A DNA stretch of 30,884 nt from NCBI RefSeq assembly GCF_003464085.1, contig NZ_QSDR01000043.1, forward strand, positions 1-30,884, read 5' to 3'. Every line of letters starts with the position of its first letter. The first letter of the stretch is position 1. A model generated the notes under the pieces. The model did not search any database, was not told the DNA's origin, and worked only from the letters and a program-made list of their open reading frames with translations. The DNA is from Clostridium sp. AM58-1XD. GTDB taxonomy: Bacteria; Bacillota; Clostridia; Lachnospirales; Lachnospiraceae. Shown here in pieces: positions 24,205-30,884 of this stretch. A program made the position numbers and the translations under genes.

Positions 24205-25336
24205 TATATCTGGATAATGCAGCGACGACGATCTGCAAGCCGGAACCTGTGATCCAGGCTGTGGCAGAGGCCATGAGAAGCATGGGAAATGCAGGGAGAG
24301 GCAGCCATGAAGCTTCTCTGGATGCGGCGCGGACCCTGTACAGAACGAGAGAAAGACTGGCAAAGCTCTTTGGGGCGGCTGCACCAGAGTGCGTGGCATT
24401 TACAGCTAATTCCACAGAAAGCCTGAACATGGCTGTAAAAGGTACCTTATCGCCGGGTGATCATGTGATAACGACCGTAATGGAGCACAATTCGGTACTG
24501 CGTCCCCTTTATCAGATGGAAGAACTTGGAGTACAGCTGACAATTCTGCCGCTGCACGACGGACAGATCCGGCCGGAAGATTTTAAATCCGCAGTCAGAA
24601 AGAATACGAGGCCGTCATATGTACACATGCTTCCAACCTTACCGGTGATATGATCGATCTGGAAGGTACGGGCCGGATCTGCCGTCATTACAATCTTTTA
24701 TTTATTGTAGATGCTTCACAGACAGCCGGTATATTTCCGATCGATATGGAAAACATGGGAATAGATATCCTGTGCTTTACAGGCCATAAAAGCATGATGG
24801 GGCCTCAGGGAATCGGAGGAATATGCGTCAGACGCGGTGTGACGGTACGTCCACTTGTCGTCGGAGGCAGCGGAATGCAGACGTTTTCCAGAAGACATCC
24901 GGATCGCATGCCCCAGGCACTGGAAGCAGGAACGGTCAATAGCCACGGAGCTGCCGGACTTTATGCGGCGATTCTGTATCAGGATGCGATCGGCCGGGAA
25001 AAAATATTGAAAAAGGAGCTCCTTCTGGCTGAAATGCTTTATAAAGGACTGTCATCCATTAACGGCGTGACGGTCTACGGCAATTTTACAAATAAAATGA
25101 GAGCGCCCATTGTGGCCGTGAATCTGTACGACATGGATTCTTCTTACGTATCTGATGAACTGTCAGTGCGCCATGAGATCATGACGAGGCCGGGAGGCCA
25201 TTGTGCGCCGCTGTTTCACGAGGCGCTGGGGACGAAAAAACAGGGAGCCGTAAGATTCAGCCTCTCATGGCAGAATACAGAAGAGGAAATCATGCAGGCA
25301 ATAAATGCAGTAAAGGAGCTGGCGTGGGAAATATGA
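24201..25336 (+). CDS. Class V aminotransferase/cysteine desulfurase of the SelD-linked family; frameshifted as read
   Basis: A PLP enzyme that would release sulfur from cysteine or selenium from selenocysteine, here probably supplying selenide to SelD. The N part starts MIYLDNAATTICKPEPV and shows TVMEHNSVLRP. After the break come HASNLTGDMIDLEGTGRICR, DASQTAG, the PLP lysine in TGHKSMMGPQG and the catalytic Cys in GGHCAPLF. The frame shifts near 24614: AGG-CCG-TCA should read AGG-CCG-GTC-ATA-TGT-ACA-CAT, so one G is missing and the frame meets TGA at 24651-24653. Restored length is 378 aa. Its start overlaps the selD stop (ATGA). It resembles the TIGR01977-type family that travels with selD. 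Confidence in the exact missing base is moderate. Confidence 0.9.
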
Positions 25337-25568
25337 GAAAGAAAGAAAACAGGATGGTTGTTTCCTTTTGTACGACTACGGAGCGATAGCCATGGAAGAA
25401 GCCTGCCGGAAGGATCATATTGCCGGCCGCCTGATTCCGCTTCCAACGGTTATATCGGCCGGCTGCGGCCTCGCCTGGAGCGCTCCGGAAGAATCAGGCA
25501 CAGAGCTTTTGGAGTATATGAAACGGAAGAACCTGGGATTTGAGTCCGCAGGCATTTTTATGATATGA
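25333..25568 (+). CDS. DUF3343 putative Se/S carrier protein; frameshifted as read
   Basis: A 78-aa protein (when one base is restored) of the DUF3343 family, small proteins that accompany SelD and are proposed selenium or sulfur carriers. The conserved end ISAGCGLAW carries the single likely carrier cysteine. The N part reads MRKKENRMVVSFCTTTE and then stops at TAG; the continuation AIAMEEACRKDHIAGRLIPLP lies in another frame. Codons GAG-CGA should be GAG-GCG-ATA-GCC, so one G is missing at about 25383. It overlaps the desulfurase stop (ATGA) and yqeC (ATGA). The short length makes it easy to miss. Confidence 0.85.
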
Positions 25569-26452
25569 GAACAGTAAAAATATGGACAATGGAGGATGGA
25601 CGGCTTGTCAGGTACCATAAGGGTCTGGCAGAAGCTGCCGGACTTGGACCAGAAGAAGCTGCTGTTAAGTCTGCGTTCTGCAGAAAAAAGAGACTCCCCT
25701 ATATTGTATCACTGACCGGCGCAGGAGGAAAGACGGCCGTCATGTACCGTTTGGCGGAAGAACTGTCGGCAGCGGGATTCAGAACCGCAGTAACGACGAC
25801 GACCCATATTTTGAGGCCGGATGACGGGATTCCTATTTTCATTTCGCCAGAAATAGATAAAACGAGCCGGAATGAGTTCAGAGAGAGACTGAAGCGTGCA
25901 GAGAAAAAGAGAAATCTGTCCGGTGGATTTATCGTTGCAGGAACCGACTACAGCGCATCTGGGGAAGGAGAAAAGAAACTGGCTTCACTGCCCCCTGATC
26001 TGGTGAATGAATTGAAAAACTGGGCCGATTTCCTGCTGGTGGAGGCGGACGGTTCCAGGCGGCTTCCTCTGAAGGTGCCTGCAGATTGGGAACCAGTTAT
26101 TCTGCCGGAAACATCACTGGTGATCGGCTGTGCAGGACTGAACGCAGTCGGAAAGCCTTGGAGAGAAGTATGTTTCCGCCCCGAATATGCGGGACGTTTT
26201 TTTACCGGTGACATAGTGACGGAAGAAAGTACTGCGGCCATTCTGACCGATGCATGCGGGACGAAAAAGGATATTGGAAACAGGGAATACCGCATTGTTC
26301 TGAATCAGGGGGATGAGATCGAAGACAGGAAGAAGGCTGAGAGAATACTTTCCCTGGTGGAGAAGCACTGTACAGGCTGTCTCTGCACGAGCTTTTCAGA
26401 AGTGTGCGAAGAGAAAGGAGGCTCTCATTGGACAGAGAAAAAAGGGTATTGA
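25565..26452 (+). CDS. yqeC: YqeC, selenium-dependent hydroxylase accessory protein
   Basis: A 295-aa P-loop protein with Walker A TGAGGKT (51-57), followed by AVTTTTHIL, then LLVEADGSRRLPLKVPADWEP and GCAGLNAVGKPW. These features match the YqeC family linked to maturation of selenium-dependent molybdenum hydroxylases. The P-loop suggests nucleotide binding; the reaction is not established. An extra N-terminal stretch of about 45 residues precedes the usual start of homology; I kept ATG 25565 because it overlaps the DUF3343 stop as ATGA. It overlaps yqeB by 25 bp. Confidence 0.88.
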   Translation: MRTVKIWTMEDGRLVRYHKGLAEAAGLGPEEAAVKSAFCRKKRLPYIVSLTGAGGKTAVMYRLAEELSAAGFRTAVTTTTHILRPDDGIPIFISPEIDKTSRNEFRERLKRAEKKRNLSGGFIVAGTDYSASGEGEKKLASLPPDLVNELKNWADFLLVEADGSRRLPLKVPADWEPVILPETSLVIGCAGLNAVGKPWREVCFRPEYAGRFFTGDIVTEESTAAILTDACGTKKDIGNREYRIVLNQGDEIEDRKKAERILSLVEKHCTGCLCTSFSEVCEEKGGSHWTEKKGY

Positions 26453-27252
26453 TAAAAGGAGCGGGCGATTTGGCAACAGGCATCGCCTGTCGTCTCCATA
26501 ACTGCGGGTTTTCGATTGTGATGACGGAGACGGCAGTCCCGACAACTGTCAGAAGAACGGTTGCATTTTCCAGAGCCGTTTATGAAAATGAGGCCGTTGT
26601 GGAAGGGATTACAGGCATTTTGTGTACAAACCTGGAAGAAATCGGGGAAGCTGTGGATAAGGGTAGAATTGCTGTGATGGTGGATGAAGCATGCAGAATC
26701 CGGAGTCAGTGGAAGCCGGATATTCTGGTGGACGCTATTATAGCCAAACGCAATATGGGAACATCGATAACAGATGCCGGGACAGTCATCGGCGTCGGAC
26801 CTGGATTTGAGGCCGGAACGGACTGTCATTGTGTGATCGAGACAAAGAGAGGCCACGATCTGGGGCGGTGTATCTGGAACGGAGGTGCCGTGCCCAATAC
26901 GGGAGTTCCCGGAATGATCGGCGGATTTGCGAAAGAACGCCTTATAAAGGCGCCGTGCGGCGGGACTTTTTATGGCACCGTGTCGATTGGAGACCGGGCA
27001 GAGGCCGGCAGCGCGGTTGGATATGTGGAAAAAGAAGATGGGAGCAGAGTGCTCGTTCTGTCGGAAATTCAAGGGGTGATACGGGGACTTCTGCAGGATG
27101 GCGTATCAGTAGTATCAGGTATGAAGGCCGGAGACGTGGATCCGAGAGATGTAAAAGAAAACTGTTATACGGTATCCGATAAGGCAAGGGCTGTAGGGGG
27201 CGGCGTTCTGGAGGCGATTCTGGCCCTGGATCATAAAAGGAGGGAAAGCTGA
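26428..27252 (+). CDS. yqeB: YqeB, EF2563-family selenium-dependent molybdenum hydroxylase system protein
   Basis: A 274-aa protein with a Rossmann-like N terminus (VLIKGAGDLATG, 7-18). The following DAIIAKRNMGTSITDA and GPGFEAGTDCHCVIET and the C-terminal KAPCGGTFYGT segment are typical of the EF2563/YqeB family, a defining member of the SDMH accessory set. Its biochemical role is unknown. The start is TTG 26428, chosen because AAAGGAGG (26414-26421) is 6 nt upstream; an upstream ATG at 26404 lacks such a site. Its stop shares TGATG with the next start. Confidence 0.9.
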   Translation: MDREKRVLIKGAGDLATGIACRLHNCGFSIVMTETAVPTTVRRTVAFSRAVYENEAVVEGITGILCTNLEEIGEAVDKGRIAVMVDEACRIRSQWKPDILVDAIIAKRNMGTSITDAGTVIGVGPGFEAGTDCHCVIETKRGHDLGRCIWNGGAVPNTGVPGMIGGFAKERLIKAPCGGTFYGTVSIGDRAEAGSAVGYVEKEDGSRVLVLSEIQGVIRGLLQDGVSVVSGMKAGDVDPRDVKENCYTVSDKARAVGGGVLEAILALDHKRRES

Positions 27253-27833
27253 TGAAGATTTCACTTGTACTTCTGGCGGCAGGAGGCAGCCGGCGATTCG
27301 GCGGCAATAAACTGCTGGAGGAAATTGAGGGAAAGCCGATGTACCGCCATATTGCCGATGAAATCCGGGAGAATGCGGAACAAATTTTTGCTGATAAGAT
27401 CGTGGTGACCCAATATGAGGAAATCGCCCAGGTGATGGAGACAAAAGGATACCGAATCGTCAGGAACCACAATATTGAACGGGGCCTTTCCTGGTCAGTC
27501 AGACTAGGCCTTGACGCTGCTGTGGAAAGGGCAGGGGAGGAAGGAACGGCGGTATGCTTTGCCGTATGTGATCAGCCGTATCTTAAGGGAAGCACTGTCG
27601 GGAAGTTCCTGGAGGGATGGGAAAAAAGCGGAAAGGGATTAGGCTGTCTTGGAAACCAGGGGCGGCTGGGTAATCCTGCCGTATTCTCGTCCACATACTT
27701 TGAACGCCTGAGAGAATTAGAAGGTGACAGAGGCGGCCGGAGCCTGATTGCCAAATATCAGGATGATGTATACGTATTTGAAGCAGATGATGAAAGAGAA
27801 CTGGAAGATATCGATATAAGGAGGAGTTTATGA
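27252..27833 (+). CDS. MobA/MocA-like nucleotidyltransferase
   Basis: A 193-aa NTP transferase of the molybdopterin cytidylyl/guanylyltransferase type. The activating motif LAAGGSRRFGGNKLL (8-22) is intact, with CDQPYL (metal-binding) and GRLGNPAVFSSTYF later, as in MocA. It would attach CMP to the pterin cofactor for xanthine-dehydrogenase-family hydroxylases, fitting the SDMH neighbours. The stop overlaps the next gene as ATGA. Confidence 0.87.
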   Translation: MKISLVLLAAGGSRRFGGNKLLEEIEGKPMYRHIADEIRENAEQIFADKIVVTQYEEIAQVMETKGYRIVRNHNIERGLSWSVRLGLDAAVERAGEEGTAVCFAVCDQPYLKGSTVGKFLEGWEKSGKGLGCLGNQGRLGNPAVFSSTYFERLRELEGDRGGRSLIAKYQDDVYVFEADDERELEDIDIRRSL

Positions 27834-28450
27834 TTTTACTGGAAAGAACAAGTGTAATGAATATGGAAAATGCGATAAGGGGAGCCAGGAATCCGATGAA
27901 CAGCTGGAACCGGATGGACAGCTTTTACGACGGCAGCGGAAATTATATACTGGGACCGAATGATCTGGATCTGGCAAAGAGGCTGAGAAAAGCGGGAAGC
28001 GACCACAGAAAATTTATCCGCCAGATATTTGTGTCTGTGGATATTACGGCGCCGATGTACTGGTGGAAGGAATATGACACATATAAAGTCGGAACCGTGG
28101 CAAATTCCACCAGCACCATGCATAAGATCCACAGCAAACCGTTCTCGATGGATGATTTCAGCCACGATCATATGACAGAAGGGACAGCTGCCTTTTTGCA
28201 GACGGTTGTGGAGGAACTGGAGAAAATCAGGCTCCGTTATATTGAAAATAAGAACAAGGAAGACTGGTATGATATGATTCAGCTCCTTCCGTCCAGCTAT
28301 AATCAGATGAGGACATGCTCATTCAACTACGAGACTCTGATTAATATTTATCATGCCAGAATGAACCATAAATTGACGGAATGGCATGAATTCTGCGACT
28401 GGATTAAAACACTGCCATATGCCAGGGAGCTGATTATTGCGGAAGAATAG
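27830..28450 (+). CDS. ThyX-like (flavin-dependent thymidylate synthase fold) protein with altered signature
   Basis: A 206-aa protein with no certain function. The segment FIRQIFVSVDITAPMYWWKE (62-81) followed by YDTYKVGTVANSTSTMHKI aligns by eye with the ThyX region that normally reads RHRxxSxNExSxR. Here the corresponding residues are T84, Y85, K86, T89, A91, N92, T94 and T96, so all canonical positions are changed. This suggests a ThyX-fold paralog that has lost or changed thymidylate synthase chemistry, or a different Thy1-superfamily branch. AAGGAGG (27818-27824) precedes ATG 27830, which overlaps the previous stop. DHFR lies two genes downstream, hinting at folate or nucleotide metabolism. 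My fold call is tentative. Confidence 0.5.
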   Translation: MILLERTSVMNMENAIRGARNPMNSWNRMDSFYDGSGNYILGPNDLDLAKRLRKAGSDHRKFIRQIFVSVDITAPMYWWKEYDTYKVGTVANSTSTMHKIHSKPFSMDDFSHDHMTEGTAAFLQTVVEELEKIRLRYIENKNKEDWYDMIQLLPSSYNQMRTCSFNYETLINIYHARMNHKLTEWHEFCDWIKTLPYARELIIAEE

Positions 28451-28464
28451 GAAAAGGAATTCAA

Positions 28465-29370
28465 ATGATGAAAGAATGGATGTTGGATGTGGGCGGCGAT
28501 TTGCCAGGAAATGTATTTTTAATCAGAGGCAGTAAAAACTTTATCTTTGATGCGGATATGGCTTACTGCGGAGAACGCCTTGCTGACCGAATTGAACAGG
28601 CGGTTTCCGGGGGAAAGCTGGACGGCGTATTTCTGACTCATTCTCACTACGATCACATTTCCGGCATTCCCATGCTCAGGAAAAGGTGGCCGTCCCTTAT
28701 GGTTTACGCCGCGTCATATGCGGCGGGCGTGTTGAAAAAAGAATCTGCGCTGAAGATGATTCGGCAGATGAATCAGACGGCGGCAGAGGACAGGAGGGCG
28801 GAAGGACGAATGGTCGATGACGGTTCGCCGGAATATGGGGATGAAAGCCTTCAGGTGGACCGGGAACTGAATGATGGGGAAACGGTCGAGATGGGAGAGT
28901 ACTCTGTAACAGCCATTGCGACGCCGGGCCATACGAAAGACTGTCTGTCCTACAGAATTCGGAAAAAAGGGGAAAGGGAAAGCCTTCTTCTGTGCAGCGA
29001 GACTACGGGAGCTCCTGCCGACGGCACATTTATACCGGTTTCTCTTGTGAGCTTCGAGGACTCAGTGCGTTCCATTGATAAACTGGAGGCGCAAAAACCG
29101 GACGGTCTGCTCTTTTCCCACTGGGGATACATGGAAATGTATGATGAAGTCTGGAACGATATGAGAAGAGCATACAGTCTGGCAAAGATACGGTATTTAG
29201 AAGAATTGAAATCAGGTAAAAGTGAAGTTGATATGATACATGATCTGGAACAGTATTACTGGACGAAATCTGTGCGGAAATACCAGCCGTACAGGGCATA
29301 TGCAGAGAATACAAAGTACATGCTGCGGGTAATCAAACGGGAATTTTGTCAAGGAGATGAGGAAAGATGA
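28465..29370 (+). CDS. Metallo-beta-lactamase-fold hydrolase
   Basis: A 301-aa MBL-fold protein. The metal motif HxHxDH is intact as HSHYDH (59-64), followed by the downstream metal His in ATPGHTKDCLSY (about 155) and SHWGYME (about 219). The family includes thioesterases, lactonases and RNA or phosphodiester hydrolases; nothing picks one. A C-terminal extension of about 75 residues (LAKIRYLEELKSGKSEVDMIH) looks helical. The stop overlaps dfrA as ATGA. Confidence 0.85.
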   Translation: MMKEWMLDVGGDLPGNVFLIRGSKNFIFDADMAYCGERLADRIEQAVSGGKLDGVFLTHSHYDHISGIPMLRKRWPSLMVYAASYAAGVLKKESALKMIRQMNQTAAEDRRAEGRMVDDGSPEYGDESLQVDRELNDGETVEMGEYSVTAIATPGHTKDCLSYRIRKKGERESLLLCSETTGAPADGTFIPVSLVSFEDSVRSIDKLEAQKPDGLLFSHWGYMEMYDEVWNDMRRAYSLAKIRYLEELKSGKSEVDMIHDLEQYYWTKSVRKYQPYRAYAENTKYMLRVIKREFCQGDEER

Positions 29371-29876
29371 ATATCATTGTTGCTGCAGACAGAAAATGGG
29401 CAATCGGGAACCAGGGAGGTCTCCTTGTTTCCATACCGGATGATCAAAAGCTGTTTCGGGAAGAGACACTGGGAAAGATTGTCGTCATGGGAAGGAAGAC
29501 ACTGGAAAGCCTGCCGGGCGGACAGCCGCTTTACGGGCGTACAAATATTGTCCTTACGAGAGACATAAATTATAGAGTTAAGGGCGCAGTGATCTGCCAC
29601 TCGGTGGAAGAGGCGCTGGAGGAACTGAAGAAATACCCGGATGAAGATATTTTTATAGCAGGAGGACAGAGCATTTATGAACAGTTCCTGCCATACTGTG
29701 ATACGGCTCACGTGACCTGGATTGACTATGAATATGAGGCGGACACCTGGTTTGTCAATCTTGACAGGGATACGGAGTGGAAGATGGTTCTGGAAAGTGA
29801 GGAACAGACGTATTTTAACCTGTGTTATACCTTCCGTATGTACCGGAGAGTCAGGGAAAAAAAGGAAATATTATGA
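29367..29876 (+). CDS. dfrA: Dihydrofolate reductase
   Basis: A 169-aa DHFR that reduces dihydrofolate to tetrahydrofolate with NADPH. N-terminal MNIIVAADRKWAIGNQGGLL, acidic D26 (SIPDDQKLF), MGRKTLESLP, TNIVLTRD and GGQSIYEQFLP are all recognisable. The usual W before the catalytic acid region is replaced by V21, a small departure. It overlaps both neighbours by ATGA. Whether it is the main cellular enzyme or a second copy cannot be judged from the window. Confidence 0.92.
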   Translation: MNIIVAADRKWAIGNQGGLLVSIPDDQKLFREETLGKIVVMGRKTLESLPGGQPLYGRTNIVLTRDINYRVKGAVICHSVEEALEELKKYPDEDIFIAGGQSIYEQFLPYCDTAHVTWIDYEYEADTWFVNLDRDTEWKMVLESEEQTYFNLCYTFRMYRRVREKKEIL

Positions 29877-30802
29877 ACCTTCAATACTTAAAATATGCTG
29901 CGGAGGTGGAGAAAACAGGTTCCATTTCCCAAGCTGCTGAAAATTTATATATGCGCCAGCCTCATTTGAGCAAGGCGGTCAAAAATCTGGAACAGGAGCT
30001 GGGATTTCAGATTTTTTACAGGACTGGGCACGGAATCGTACCGACGGAAGACGGAGAAGAATTTCTGCGCCATGCGAAGGAGATTCTTGCTAAGCTGGAT
30101 GAAATGGAGCAGCTTTGCAGCAAAAAGAAAGAACGGATACGGGGAGCCAGGATTGGTACCGTATATGGAGATCATATTTGGAGCGCATTTTTGCAGTTTA
30201 TTGGAAAGAATACGGGAATGAACGACAAAAGCTGCCTTTATGAAGAGACAGGAGTAAAGCAGATTCTAGAAGGGATCAGTCAGAAAAAATACAGGCTGGG
30301 GATTATACGGTACAGGACGTTGGGGGACCGGTTCAACCAGAAACTTCTTTACGAAGAAGATGTGGTATGTGAGGAGTTTGCGCGATTTCCATATCAGATT
30401 ATCGTAAAAAAGGGCCATCCTTTTGCTGAATGTGGAACTGTATCCAGGGCAATGCTGGAAACATGTCCGGAAATCTGCTGCCGGGACGGTGTCTTACTGC
30501 CGGGAATGGAGGGAAGCCTTCCAAGAGGCAGAGACAGAATCGAAATATCAGGACGAAGCAGCCTTTATGAAGCCCTTTATGAAGCGGGAAATGCATATTT
30601 GTGGAGTCCGCCTGCCGGGGAAGAGTGGCTCAAAAGCAGGGGTCTGGCGGCCGTTCCATGGGAAAGTCCTGAAAATGATTATAAAGACGCCTTTGTTTAC
30701 CGAAGGGAACGCCGGATTACGAGAAGTGAAGAGCGTTTTATGGAGATTGTAAAAAACAAGGCATGGGCGATGGGAATTGGAATTATACATAAAAATATAT
30801 AG
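29873..30802 (+). CDS. LysR-family transcriptional regulator
   Basis: A 309-aa LysR regulator. The N-terminal 60 residues form the winged helix-turn-helix (MNLQYLKYAAEVEKTGSISQ, then NLYMRQPHLSKAVKNLEQEL). A linker helix and a substrate-binding-like effector domain follow. The start is ATG 29873 (ATGA overlap with dfrA), with AAAGGA 7-12 nt upstream. As the last gene of the run it could regulate genes at the window edge or the operon itself. The ligand is unknown. Confidence 0.9.
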   Translation: MNLQYLKYAAEVEKTGSISQAAENLYMRQPHLSKAVKNLEQELGFQIFYRTGHGIVPTEDGEEFLRHAKEILAKLDEMEQLCSKKKERIRGARIGTVYGDHIWSAFLQFIGKNTGMNDKSCLYEETGVKQILEGISQKKYRLGIIRYRTLGDRFNQKLLYEEDVVCEEFARFPYQIIVKKGHPFAECGTVSRAMLETCPEICCRDGVLLPGMEGSLPRGRDRIEISGRSSLYEALYEAGNAYLWSPPAGEEWLKSRGLAAVPWESPENDYKDAFVYRRERRITRSEERFMEIVKNKAWAMGIGIIHKNI

Positions 30803-30843
30803 CTGTATGCCATTTTTGGATCTGTTCATCCTATGTTTGATGT

Positions 30844-30884
30844 GCTATACTCAGATTGTTAGTTAAAATAACTAAACAATCTGA
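30844..30884 (+). promoter_or_regulatory. Extended -10 promoter with overlapping palindromic operator
   Basis: TGC-TATACT (extended -10 at 30846-30851) runs directly into an inverted repeat: TCAGATTGTTAGTTA (30851-30865) faces TAACTAAACAATCTGA (30869-30884) with one bulged base. The inner TTAGTTA-AAA-TAACTAA is a perfect dyad, as in MarR- or LysR-type operators. The controlled gene lies beyond the window. The 3' edge prevents checking further. No convincing terminator was seen after the LysR stop. Confidence 0.5.

Noticed and set aside
24651..24653. In-frame TGA in the cysteine desulfurase read as selenocysteine near selD
   Set aside because: Homology resumes in a different frame upstream of the TGA, so this is a frameshift and not recoding. 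No Sec hairpin was sought beyond that.

Overview
The window looks like chromosomal DNA from a gut-type member of the Clostridia, most likely Lachnospiraceae. Supporting signs are moderate GC, AGGAGG ribosome sites, a lipoprotein with a long Ala/Glu/Lys/Thr linker, a split (two-subunit) transketolase, AddAB instead of RecBCD, and an orphan-SelD selenium/molybdenum-hydroxylase maturation set. I cannot name the species. No rRNA, tRNA or CRISPR array was seen.

Layout. 1-312: tail of an IS1182-type transposase, then hairpins. 313-2540: promoter, 22-codon leader ORF with an overlapping terminator, then the two transketolase subunits and a terminator. 2600-3481: MerR regulator behind a textbook 19-bp-spacer promoter. 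3531-6214: two copies of a 90-bp structured repeat, an acyltransferase-3 membrane protein and a FliB-like Fe-S protein. 6357-8826: a membrane L,D-transpeptidase, convergent with a DUF3842 protein. 8990-11473: an amino-acid ABC transporter (binding protein, permease, ATPase) with a perfect 10-bp-arm palindrome in its leader. 11478-12114: a MITE-like palindromic element and a stand-alone Hpt protein. 12422-13792: a COG4091 dehydrogenase/SAF protein. 13937-15846 (minus strand): a MATE transporter and a small FMN-binding-like membrane protein.

15924-30802 is one tightly packed plus-strand run of twelve genes. Most junctions are ATGA overlaps or short overlaps: addB, addA, selD, a class V cysteine desulfurase, DUF3343, yqeC, yqeB, a MobA/MocA-like nucleotidyltransferase, a ThyX-like protein, an MBL-fold hydrolase, dihydrofolate reductase and a LysR regulator. 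A LexA/SOS box (GAAC-N4-GTTC) lies between the likely promoter and addB. The selD-to-mocA block matches the known accessory set for selenium-dependent molybdenum hydroxylases, but no hydroxylase structural gene and no selA/selB/selC is present here. The ThyX-like protein next to DHFR has lost the canonical ThyX signature in my hand alignment and is the most interesting single protein.

Caveat on sequence quality. Five genes are broken by what read as six 1-nt deletions: the transposase, the transketolase N subunit, addA (twice), the cysteine desulfurase and DUF3343. Each fits loss of one base from a short homopolymer (GG to G four times, GGG to GG once, A6 to A5 once). Restoring one base recovers full-length family-typical proteins every time, so systematic sequencing error is more likely than real gene decay.
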